Shown here piece by piece: positions 18,512-26,063 of a DNA stretch of 64,000 nucleotides. Both the position numbers and the translations under genes were made by a program. How positions within the stretch are numbered: the first letter of the stretch is position 1; every line of letters starts with the position of its first letter. The stretch spans positions 1,241,001 through 1,305,000 of the forward strand of contig NC_021237.1 in assembly GCF_000397205.1 (NCBI RefSeq), given 5' to 3'. Below the pieces are notes generated by a model. It saw only the letters and a program-made list of their open reading frames with translations. It did not search any database and had not been told where the DNA came from. Source of the stretch: Pseudomonas protegens CHA0. Its GTDB lineage: Bacteria > Pseudomonadota > Gammaproteobacteria > Pseudomonadales > Pseudomonadaceae.

Positions 18512-18836
18512 GGCGGCGGGTCTCCTTTTTCAGTGCGCGGATAATCGCATTTTTTATCGCCGGTTGTGGCCTTTGGCCCCTGGCGGGTTCTTTCAGCCCC
18601 TGCCGGGCGGCGATATACTCGCCGGCCCAATAAAGTGTGATCGCCCGATCCGTGCAGCCTGCACGGACGCCCAGGGTGCGTCGCATCCTCCCGGCAATCC
18701 TGGCCTGGTTCTATCCACAGGCAGGCCGCCCCCGATTATTCCCATCAAGCCTTGGGTCGCTGCCCTGCAGCGCTCATGGGCGTTCCATGCCCGCAGCGTG
18801 CCCGTGCGCGGATCCATCCATTCAGGCAGTAGTCCG
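18512..18836. other. 325-bp intergenic region between divergent DUF4132 and thioesterase genes
   Basis: No gene is supported here. The plus-strand frame stays open back to 18456 but shows no family similarity or Shine-Dalgarno for an early start. CGGCGATATACTCGCCGG around 18606-18623 is an inverted repeat (CGGCGA/TCGCCG) spanning a possible -10 element (TATACT). Confidence 0.4.
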
Positions 18837-19250
18837 ATGACCCTTCGTGAGCAAGAAATCCAGCGCCGTACCGAACTCTCGGTGACCCGCGTGACCAAGG
18901 CGGTATTCCCGTCCACCACCAATCATCACAACACCCTGTTCGGCGGCACCGCCCTGGCCTGGATGGACGAGGTTTCGTTTATCGCCGCGACCCGTTTCTG
19001 CCGGCTGCCGTTGGTGACGGTGTCCACCGACCGCATTGATTTCAACCATCCGATTGCCGCAGGTTCGATCGTCGAATTGGTGGGGCGAGTGGTGAAGGTG
19101 GGTAACACCAGCCTCAAGGTCGAAGTCGAGGTGTTTGTAGAGAGCATGAGCTGTGATGGTCGGGAAAAGGCCATCCATGGCTTGTTCAGCTTTGTCGCCA
19201 TCGACGATGACAAGCGCCCGGTGCCGGTGCTTCCAGGGTTTGCGACGTAG
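18837..19250 (+). CDS. Acyl-CoA thioesterase, hotdog fold (YciA type)
   Basis: The 137-residue hotdog protein has the thioesterase core VFPSTTNHHNTLFGGTALAW followed by MDEVSFIAATRFC (residues about 22-55), and IDFNHPIAAGSIVELVGRVV near 63. Such enzymes hydrolyse acyl-CoAs in the cytoplasm and act as homohexamers. The start ATG 18837 begins MTLREQEIQRR as in relatives; no strong Shine-Dalgarno is visible. Its TAG stop is the TAG of a REP element (GTAGGAGCCGG...), so the repeat defines the end of the reading frame. The chain-length preference is unknown. Confidence 0.9.
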   Translation: MTLREQEIQRRTELSVTRVTKAVFPSTTNHHNTLFGGTALAWMDEVSFIAATRFCRLPLVTVSTDRIDFNHPIAAGSIVELVGRVVKVGNTSLKVEVEVFVESMSCDGREKAIHGLFSFVAIDDDKRPVPVLPGFAT

Positions 19251-19311
19251 GAGCCGGCGTGCCGGCGAATAAGCCATCGGGCCTCTTCGCTGGCAAACCA
19301 GTTCCTGCAAG
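19247..19311. repeat. REP pair overlapping the thioesterase stop codon
   Basis: CGTAGGAGCCGGCGTGCCGG begins the first REP at about 19247; CTTCGCTGGCAAACCAGTTCCTGCA forms the opposite-facing partner ending near 19311. The TAG at 19248-19250 is the stop of the preceding gene. Confidence 0.75.
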
Positions 19312-19319
19312 GGGGAGCG

Positions 19320-21122
19320 TTACAGGGACTCGGGCTGGATCAGGGCCAGCAGCGTCCAGCCTGCCGCCGGCTTGAGGCTGCTGTCTGGGGTGACGACATG
19401 CACCCAGCCGCTACTGTCGCGGGCAAACAGCAGAGTGGCGCGTTCGCCGTGCAGGGCCTGGTAATCGTTCCAGCCAAAGGCTTCGGTCAGGTTGGTGCTG
19501 TACAGCTCCGCGCCCTGGCCCAGCAGGCTGGCCAGCTTGGTGTAGGTCAAGGCCTCGCTGCCCAGCAACTGGCCGCGGTGTTCGTGGCTGGCCCGGTGCT
19601 TGTCGGTGCGCCGGCTTTCCTGGCTGTTGGCCAGGGCAAACAGGCGCTGGTGGCCGAAGTCGTGGCGAAAGCGCATGGCGGCCAGGGTGTTCAGCTCTCC
19701 TGAGGGCGAGAGTGCAAGCAAGTGGCCCAGGCCCACCAGGTCCAGATGGGCATCGGCGTGCTGCGAGGCCGGGTTGCCGAAATAGGTGGGCAGCCCTTCC
19801 ATGCGCGCCGCGCGAATGTTTTCCCAGCTGGAGTCGGTCAACAGCACCCGGCTGCCCAGTTGCTGCAAGGCTTTGCCAAGGGTCCGTGCCGGGCCGTTGG
19901 CGCCGACGATGAGAAAGCCGCTGGGCGCCGGCTCGGCGACTTTCAACAGGCGCGCCAGGGAGCGAGCCGTGGCGCTTTGCAGGACCACGGTGCCGATGAT
20001 CACGGCAAAGGTCAGTGGCACCAGCAGCAATGCTCCCTCATGACCGGCTTCATCCAGGCGGATGGCGAAGATCGCCGACACCGCTGCTGCAACAATCCCC
20101 CGTGGGGCAATCCACGCCAGCAAGGCGCGTTCACGCCAGTTGAGGCTGGAACCGGCCGTGGACAGCAGCACGTTCAGTGGCCGGGCGATGAACTGGATCA
20201 CCAGCAGCAGGATCAGCACCAGCGGGCCCAGGGCAATCAGCGCCTTGAGGTCCAGGCGTGCCGCCAGGAGGATGAACAGCCCGGAAATCAGCAGCACGCT
20301 GAGGTTTTCCTTGAAGTGCAGGATGTGCCGCACATCCACGCCCTTCATGTTGGCCATCCACATGCCCATCAGGGTCACCGCCAGCAGCCCGGATTCGTGC
20401 ATCACCTGGTTGGAAGCGATGAAGATTCCCAGCACTGCCGCCAGGGTTGCCAGGTTGTGCAGGTATTCCGGCAGCCACTGGCGGCGCATGATGCTGCCCA
20501 GGACCCAGCCGCCGGCGATGCCGAACAGGCTGCCGCACAGAATCACCCCGCCAAAGGTCAGCAGGCTCTGGCTCAGGCCCGCGCCCTCGGCGCTGGCGAT
20601 GATGAAGCTGTAGACCACCACCGCCAGCAGGGCGCCGATAGGGTCGATGACGATGCCTTCCCAGCGCAGGATATTGGCGATCGAGGCCTTGGGCCGCACT
20701 ACCCGCAGCATGGGCACGATCACCGTCGGTCCGGTGACCAGGGTCAGGGTGCCGAACAGCAGGGCCAGCATCCAGTCGAAGCCCAGCAGCCAGTGGGTGG
20801 CCAGGGTGATCACGGCCCAGGTGGACAGCGCGCCGATGGTCACCAGGCGGTGCACCACACTGCCGATCTCGCGCCACTCGGAGAGGTGCAGGGTCAGGCT
20901 GCCTTCGAACAGGATCAGCGCCACCGCCAGCGAAACCAGGGGCATCAACAGCGGGCCGAACATCTCCTGCGGGTCGAGCCAGCCCAGTATCGGCCCGGCC
21001 AGAATGCCGCTGAGCAACAGAAAGAGAATGGCCGGCAGTTTCAGCCTCCAGGCCAGCCACTGGCAGCCCAGCGCGGCCACGCCGATGCCGCCGAAGGCCA
21101 GCAGAATCTGTTGTTCACTCAT
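19320..21122 (-). CDS. CPA1-type cation:proton antiporter with C-terminal nucleotide-binding domain
   Basis: The 600-residue membrane protein carries a Na+/H+ exchanger domain over residues 1-390 (LPAILFLLLSGILAGPIL; SLAVALILFEGSLTL; GTLTLVTGPTVIVPML; GIVIDPIGALLAVVVY). After it comes a cytoplasmic Rossmann-like domain from about residue 400 (FLIVGANGPARTLGKALQQLG), as in TrkA-N. The GP-T-V-P and IDPIGALL motifs hold the acidic residues expected for ion exchange. ATG 21122 follows AGGGTGCATTG; the TTG just before it is not needed. Family members exchange Na+ or K+ for H+; the ion is not known here. Confidence 0.88.
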   Translation of the reverse strand: MSEQQILLAFGGIGVAALGCQWLAWRLKLPAILFLLLSGILAGPILGWLDPQEMFGPLLMPLVSLAVALILFEGSLTLHLSEWREIGSVVHRLVTIGALSTWAVITLATHWLLGFDWMLALLFGTLTLVTGPTVIVPMLRVVRPKASIANILRWEGIVIDPIGALLAVVVYSFIIASAEGAGLSQSLLTFGGVILCGSLFGIAGGWVLGSIMRRQWLPEYLHNLATLAAVLGIFIASNQVMHESGLLAVTLMGMWMANMKGVDVRHILHFKENLSVLLISGLFILLAARLDLKALIALGPLVLILLLVIQFIARPLNVLLSTAGSSLNWRERALLAWIAPRGIVAAAVSAIFAIRLDEAGHEGALLLVPLTFAVIIGTVVLQSATARSLARLLKVAEPAPSGFLIVGANGPARTLGKALQQLGSRVLLTDSSWENIRAARMEGLPTYFGNPASQHADAHLDLVGLGHLLALSPSGELNTLAAMRFRHDFGHQRLFALANSQESRRTDKHRASHEHRGQLLGSEALTYTKLASLLGQGAELYSTNLTEAFGWNDYQALHGERATLLFARDSSGWVHVVTPDSSLKPAAGWTLLALIQPESL

Positions 21123-21229
21123 CAATGCACCCTGTTCCTGAAAATGGCTGGCTATGAAAGACTAGCGACCCTGCGCGCAGTTCACTATTTTTTTACGCCT
21201 GGCCTCTGGGCCGCGCCTTTCGAGTCTTT

Positions 21230-22126
21230 ATGCCTGCCATCGACCACCCCCTGATCGACCGTTTTCTCGACGCCCTGTGGTTGGAGAAAGGCCTGTCCGA
21301 CAACACGCGCGACGCCTATCGCAGTGACCTGGCGTTGTTCAACGGCTGGTTGCAGGAGCAGGGGCTGGAGTTGCCGCGGGCCGGGCGCGAGCTGATCCTC
21401 GATCACCTGGCCTGGCGCGTGGAGCAAGCCTACAAGCCCCGCTCGACAGCGCGATTCCTCTCGGGCGTGCGTGGTTTCTATCGCTATCTGCTGCGGGAAA
21501 AGCTGATTGAAATCGATCCAACCTTGCAGATCGACATGCCGCAACTGGGGCGTCCGTTGCCCAAGTCGCTGTCGGAGGCGGATGTGGAAGCGCTGCTGGC
21601 CGCGCCGGACCTGAGCGAGGCCATCGGCCAGCGCGACCGGGCCATGCTCGAAGTGCTCTATGCCTGCGGCCTGCGGGTTACCGAGTTGATCAGCCTGACC
21701 CTGGAGCAGGTCAACCTGCGCCAGGGCGTGCTGCGGGTCATGGGCAAGGGCAGCAAGGAGCGCCTGGTGCCCATGGGCGAGGAGGCGATTGTCTGGGTCG
21801 AGCGCTACATGCGTGATGCCCGTGCCGAGCTGCTGGGCGGGCGTCCCAGCGACGTGCTGTTCCCCAGCCTGCGTGGCGAGCAGATGACCCGCCAGACCTT
21901 CTGGCATCGGATCAAGCACCAGGCCAAGGTCGCCGGGATCGGCAAGGCGCTGTCGCCCCACACCTTGCGCCATGCCTTCGCTACCCATCTGCTCAATCAC
22001 GGCGCCGACCTGCGAGTGGTGCAGATGCTGTTGGGCCATAGCGATCTGTCCACCACCCAGATCTATACCCATGTGGCCCGCGCCCGGCTGCAGGATCTGC
22101 ACGCCAAGCACCATCCGCGCGGTTGA
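21230..22126 (+). CDS. xerD: Site-specific tyrosine recombinase XerD
   Basis: XerD works with XerC at dif to resolve chromosome dimers, under FtsK control. The 298-residue protein has the SAM-like N-terminal core-binding domain (DRFLDALWLEKGLSDNTRDAY) and a catalytic domain with Arg149 (YACGLRVTEL), the Lys strand (VMGKGSKERLVPM), HTLRHAFATHLLNHGADLR, LLGHSDLSTTQIYTHV and nucleophile Tyr279. The length equals that of E. coli XerD. It is followed by dsbC and hom, the standard Pseudomonas order. Confidence 0.97.
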   Translation: MPAIDHPLIDRFLDALWLEKGLSDNTRDAYRSDLALFNGWLQEQGLELPRAGRELILDHLAWRVEQAYKPRSTARFLSGVRGFYRYLLREKLIEIDPTLQIDMPQLGRPLPKSLSEADVEALLAAPDLSEAIGQRDRAMLEVLYACGLRVTELISLTLEQVNLRQGVLRVMGKGSKERLVPMGEEAIVWVERYMRDARAELLGGRPSDVLFPSLRGEQMTRQTFWHRIKHQAKVAGIGKALSPHTLRHAFATHLLNHGADLRVVQMLLGHSDLSTTQIYTHVARARLQDLHAKHHPRG

Positions 22127-22275
22127 TTTGCCTTCCGGGCCGCGCTTTGCGTCGCCCGTAGTCGGTGCCGGCAAACAGATGTGATAGGCTTTGCCGGTTT
22201 GCAAAACGGCTGTTTGCGAGCGGTTGCCATGGTGATCGCTGCGAGTGGCCCATTTGCCCGCCTTCAGGAGTTCCC

Positions 22276-23007
22276 ATGCGCTTGACCCAGATTTTTGCCG
22301 CCGCCTCCCTGGCGCTGCTCAGCACTTTTGCCATGGCCGATGACAGTGCCGAGAAAGCCATCCGCAAGAGCCTCGAGACCCTGCAGCTCGAAACGCCTGT
22401 GGAAAGCATTACCGCCAGCCCCATGGGTGGCCTGTACGAAGTCAAGCTCAAGGGCAGTCGTGTGCTGTACGCCAGCGCCGACGGCCAGTTCGTGGTCCAG
22501 GGCTACCTGTTCCAGCTCAAGGATGGCAAGCCGGTCAACCTCACCGAAAAAACCGAGCGCCTGGGCATTTCCAAGTTGATCAACGGCATTCCGGTCGCGG
22601 AAACTGTGGTCTATCCAGCCATTGGCGAAACCAAGACCCACATCACCGTGTTCACCGACACCACCTGCCCGTACTGCCACAAGCTGCACGCCGAAGTGCC
22701 CGAGCTGAACAAGCTGGGCGTGGAGGTGCGCTACGTGGCGTTCCCACGCCAGGGCCTGGGCTCGCCGGGTGACGAACAGCTGCAAGCGGTCTGGTGCTCG
22801 GCGGACAAGAAAGCCGCGATGGACAAGATGGTCGACGGCAAGGAAATCAAGGCCGCCAAGTGCGCCAACCCGGTGTCCAAGCAATTCGCCCTGGGCCAGT
22901 CGATCGGCGTCAACGGCACCCCGGCCATCGTTCTGGCTGATGGCCAGGTGATTCCCGGCTACCAGCCGGCACCGCAGATCGCCAAACTGGCCCTGGGTGC
23001 GAAATAA
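22276..23007 (+). CDS. dsbC: Thiol:disulfide interchange protein DsbC
   Basis: This periplasmic disulfide isomerase corrects wrong disulfides and is kept reduced by DsbD. The 243-residue precursor has a signal peptide (MRLTQIFAAASLALLSTFAMA) cleaved before DDSAEK. An N-terminal dimerisation domain follows (IRKSLETLQLETPVESI), then a thioredoxin fold with the active site CPYC at residues 131-134 and the cis-Pro loop GVNGTPAIVLADG near the end. ATG 22276 is preceded by CAGGAG. Two further cysteines (WCSADKKAAM, AKCANPV) match the family's structural pair. Confidence 0.96.
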   Translation: MRLTQIFAAASLALLSTFAMADDSAEKAIRKSLETLQLETPVESITASPMGGLYEVKLKGSRVLYASADGQFVVQGYLFQLKDGKPVNLTEKTERLGISKLINGIPVAETVVYPAIGETKTHITVFTDTTCPYCHKLHAEVPELNKLGVEVRYVAFPRQGLGSPGDEQLQAVWCSADKKAAMDKMVDGKEIKAAKCANPVSKQFALGQSIGVNGTPAIVLADGQVIPGYQPAPQIAKLALGAK

Positions 23008-23038
23008 TCCTGCATCGTCACGCTAGCCTTTGACGATC

Positions 23039-23067
23039 ATGGCCCGCCGGCCAAGCCGGCGGGCCAT
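23039..23067. terminator. Strong GC hairpin after dsbC (possible transcript end)
   Basis: A 13-bp perfect stem, ATGGCCCGCCGGC (23039-23051) / GCCGGCGGGCCAT (23055-23067), with a CAA loop follows dsbC by 31 bases. No T-run follows, so termination is uncertain; it may stabilise the mRNA end. A second hairpin, ACGGCCG...CGGCCGTTTT, at about 23102-23129 lies just ahead of hom and is more terminator-like. Confidence 0.5.
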
Positions 23068-23141
23068 TAATAGAGAGCCGCGCAGTTTGCGGCTGTATTC
23101 CACGGCCGGCCTAGAGTCGGCCGTTTTATGGGGAGTTCAGA

Positions 23142-24446
23142 GTGAATCCGGTCAAAGTAGGCATCTGTGGGCTGGGTACTGTCGGTGGCGGTACCCTAAA
23201 CGTACTTCAGCGCAACGCCGAGGAGATTGCCCGCCGTGCCGGGCGTGGAATCGAAGTAGCGCAGATTGCTACCCGTACGCCAAAGCCGCAGTTCCAAACG
23301 ACCGGTATTGCGATTACCAACGATGTCTTCGCCGTGGCCACCAACCCTGAAATCGATATCGTCATCGAGCTGGTGGGCGGCTACACCGTGGCCCGTGACC
23401 TGGTGCTCAAGGCCATCGAGAACGGCAAGCACGTGGTCACCGCGAACAAGGCGCTGATCGCCGTGCACGGCAACGAAATCTTCGCCAAGGCCCAGGAGAA
23501 GGGCGTGATCGTCGCTTTCGAAGCCGCCGTTGCCGGTGGCATCCCGGTGATCAAGGCGATCCGCGAAGGCCTCTCGGCCAACCGTATCAACTGGCTGGCG
23601 GGGATCATCAACGGCACCGGCAACTTCATCCTCTCGGAAATGCGCGAGAAGGGCCGCACCTTTGAAGACGTGCTGGCCGAAGCCCAGGCCCTGGGCTACG
23701 CCGAAGCCGACCCGACCTTCGACGTCGAAGGCATCGATGCCGCGCACAAGCTGACCATCCTGGCCTCCATCGCCTTTGGTATCCCGCTGCAGTTCGACAA
23801 GGCCTACACCGAAGGCATCACCAAGCTCACCACCGCCGACGTGAACTACGCCGAGGCCCTGGGCTACCGCATCAAGCACCTGGGTGTGGCGCGCCGCACC
23901 GAGGCCGGTATCGAGCTGCGGGTGCACCCGACCCTGATTCCGGCCGATCGCCTGATCGCCAACGTCAACGGTGTGATGAACGCGGTCATGGTCAATGGCG
24001 ATGCCGCCGGTTCGACCCTGTTCTACGGCGCCGGCGCGGGCATGGAGCCGACCGCTTCCTCGGTGGTGGCCGACCTGGTGGACGTGGTTCGCGCCATGAC
24101 CAGCGACCCGGAAAACCGCGTGCCGCACCTGGCGTTCCAGCCTGACTCGCTGTCGGATCATCCGATCCTGCCGATCGAGTCCTGCGAGAGCGCCTACTAC
24201 CTGCGCATCCAGGCCAAGGATCACCCGGGCGTACTGGCCCAGGTGGCGAGCATCCTCTCGGAGCGCGGCATCAACATCGAATCGATCATGCAGAAGGAAG
24301 TGGAAGAGCAGGACGGCCTGGTGCCGATGATCCTGCTGACCCACCGTGTTCTGGAGCAGCACATCAACGATGCGATCACCGCCCTGGAGGCCCTGCAGGG
24401 CGTCGTTGGCCCGGTGGTGCGTATCCGCGTCGAACATTTGAATTAA
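23142..24446 (+). CDS. hom: Homoserine dehydrogenase
   Basis: This enzyme reduces aspartate semialdehyde to homoserine, feeding threonine and methionine synthesis. The 434-residue protein has an N-terminal Rossmann fold (VGICGLGTVGGGTLNVL), the catalytic domain (FEAAVAGGIPVIKAIREGL; INGTGNFILSEM; GYAEADPTFDVEGIDAAHK) and a C-terminal ACT domain (RIQAKDHPGVLAQVASILSE near residue 355), through which threonine usually inhibits. The start is GTG 23142 with GGGAG upstream, immediately after a terminator-like hairpin. thrC follows after a repeat-rich 107-bp gap. Confidence 0.97.
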   Translation: MNPVKVGICGLGTVGGGTLNVLQRNAEEIARRAGRGIEVAQIATRTPKPQFQTTGIAITNDVFAVATNPEIDIVIELVGGYTVARDLVLKAIENGKHVVTANKALIAVHGNEIFAKAQEKGVIVAFEAAVAGGIPVIKAIREGLSANRINWLAGIINGTGNFILSEMREKGRTFEDVLAEAQALGYAEADPTFDVEGIDAAHKLTILASIAFGIPLQFDKAYTEGITKLTTADVNYAEALGYRIKHLGVARRTEAGIELRVHPTLIPADRLIANVNGVMNAVMVNGDAAGSTLFYGAGAGMEPTASSVVADLVDVVRAMTSDPENRVPHLAFQPDSLSDHPILPIESCESAYYLRIQAKDHPGVLAQVASILSERGINIESIMQKEVEEQDGLVPMILLTHRVLEQHINDAITALEALQGVVGPVVRIRVEHLN

Positions 24447-24451
24447 TGAAG

Positions 24452-24533
24452 CAGCCGCAAGTGGCAAGCGGCAAGCGCCAAGTCAGAAGCTGATCGGCTT
24501 TGACTTGAGGCTTGAAGCTTGCGGCTTGAGGCT
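24452..24533. repeat. Imperfect inverted repeat with CAAGC/GCTTG iterations between hom and thrC
   Basis: The left part (24452-24484) repeats GCAAG/CCAAG units, and the right part (24502-24528, GACTTGAGGCTTGAAGCTTG then CGGCTTG) is their approximate reverse complement. It could form a long hairpin in the hom-thrC message just ahead of thrC. Confidence 0.65.
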
Positions 24534-24553
24534 CAAACCGAAGGTTTGTCCCC

Positions 24554-25963
24554 ATGCGCTATATCAGTACTCGTGGCCAGGCACCGGCCCTGAATTTCGA
24601 AGATGTGCTGCTGGCAGGTCTGGCCAGCGACGGCGGTCTCTATGTGCCAGAGAACCTGCCGCGTTTCACTCAGGAAGAAATCGCTTCCTGGGCTGGCCTG
24701 CCGTATCACGAGCTGGCGTTCCGGGTCATGCGCCCGTTCGTCACCGGCAGCATTCCGGACGCCGATTTCAAGAAGATCCTTGAAGAAACCTACGGCGCCT
24801 TCTCCCACAACGCCATTGCGCCGCTGCGCCAGCTCAACGGCAACGAGTGGGTGCTGGAGCTGTTCCATGGCCCGACCCTGGCATTCAAGGACTTCGCCCT
24901 GCAACTGCTGGGTCGCCTGCTGGACTACGTGCTGGAGAAGCGCGGCGAGCGCGTGGTGATCATCGGTGCCACCTCCGGTGACACCGGCTCGGCGGCCATC
25001 GAAGGCTGCAAGCGTTGCGACAACGTCGACATCTTCATCCTGCATCCGCACAACCGTGTATCGGAAGTGCAGCGCCGGCAGATGACCACCATCCTCGGCG
25101 AGAACATCCACAACATCGCCATCGAAGGCAACTTCGACGACTGCCAGGAAATGGTCAAGGCCAGCTTCGCCGACCAGGGCTTCCTTAAGGGCACTCGCCT
25201 GGTGGCGGTGAACTCGATCAACTGGGCGCGGATCATGGCCCAGATCGTCTACTACTTCCACGCGGCCCTGCAGTTGGGCGGCCCGGCACGTTCCATCGCG
25301 TTCTCGGTGCCCACCGGCAACTTCGGCGACATCTTCGCCGGCTACCTGGCGCGCAACATGGGCCTGCCGATCAGCCAGCTGATCGTCGCCACCAACCGCA
25401 ACGACATCCTGCACCGCTTCATGAGCGGCAATCAGTACGTCAAGGAAACCCTGCACGCGACCCTGTCGCCGTCCATGGACATCATGGTCTCGTCGAACTT
25501 CGAGCGTCTGCTGTTCGACTTGCACGGTCGCAACGGCGCGGCCCTGGCGGCCTTGATGGACAGCTTCAAGCAGGGCGGCGGTTTCAGCGTCGAACAGGAT
25601 CGCTGGACCGAAGCGCGCAAGCTGTTCGACTCCCTGGCGGTGAGCGACGAGCAGACCTGCGAAACCATCGCCGAAGTCTTCGCCCAGACCGGCGAAGTGC
25701 TGGACCCGCACACCGCGATCGGGGTCAAGGCCGCCCGTGAATGCCGGCGCAGCCTGGATACACCCATGGTGGTCCTGGGCACCGCGCACCCGGTCAAGTT
25801 CCCGGATGCGGTGGAAAAGGCCGGTGTCGGCAAGGCTCTGGAGCTGCCGGCGCACCTGTCCGACCTGTTTCAGCGTGAAGAGCGCTGCACGGTCCTGGCC
25901 AACGACCTGAAAGCGGTGCAGGCTTTTGTCAGCCAGCACGGCAATCGTGGCAAGCCGCTCTGA
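24554..25963 (+). CDS. thrC: Threonine synthase
   Basis: ThrC converts O-phosphohomoserine to threonine using PLP. The 469-residue protein starts MRYISTRGQAPALNFEDVLL. It has the PLP-lysine motif FHGPTLAFKDFALQLLGR near residue 105 and the phosphate-binding loop GATSGDTGSAAIEGCK near 140. VPTGNFGDIFAGYLA near 260 is also characteristic. It is the long (fungal/gammaproteobacterial) form of the family. It lies downstream of hom and is followed by a rho-independent terminator. Confidence 0.97.
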   Translation: MRYISTRGQAPALNFEDVLLAGLASDGGLYVPENLPRFTQEEIASWAGLPYHELAFRVMRPFVTGSIPDADFKKILEETYGAFSHNAIAPLRQLNGNEWVLELFHGPTLAFKDFALQLLGRLLDYVLEKRGERVVIIGATSGDTGSAAIEGCKRCDNVDIFILHPHNRVSEVQRRQMTTILGENIHNIAIEGNFDDCQEMVKASFADQGFLKGTRLVAVNSINWARIMAQIVYYFHAALQLGGPARSIAFSVPTGNFGDIFAGYLARNMGLPISQLIVATNRNDILHRFMSGNQYVKETLHATLSPSMDIMVSSNFERLLFDLHGRNGAALAALMDSFKQGGGFSVEQDRWTEARKLFDSLAVSDEQTCETIAEVFAQTGEVLDPHTAIGVKAARECRRSLDTPMVVLGTAHPVKFPDAVEKAGVGKALELPAHLSDLFQREERCTVLANDLKAVQAFVSQHGNRGKPL

Positions 25964-25985
25964 TTCATTGGCTTTGCCGACTAAC

Positions 25986-26016
25986 AAGCCCGTCTTCTGA
26001 CGGGCTTTGTTTTTTC
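25986..26016 (+). terminator. Rho-independent terminator after thrC
   Basis: AAGCCCGTC (25986-25994) pairs with GACGGGCTT (25999-26007) across TTCT and is followed by TGTTTTTTC. Confidence 0.92.
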
Positions 26017-26063
26017 TTGCCCCAGTGGCATGAGTGTGGCTCGCAAGACGCCGGGAGGCCCGG

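Noticed and set aside
18456..18836. A 127-residue N-terminal extension of the acyl-CoA thioesterase
   Set aside because: The open frame upstream of ATG 18837 has no hotdog homology and no suitable start signal, and it runs into the divergent gene's start.
23039..23067. Calling the dsbC-downstream hairpin a definite rho-independent terminator
   Set aside because: It has no T-run; it was listed with reduced confidence only.
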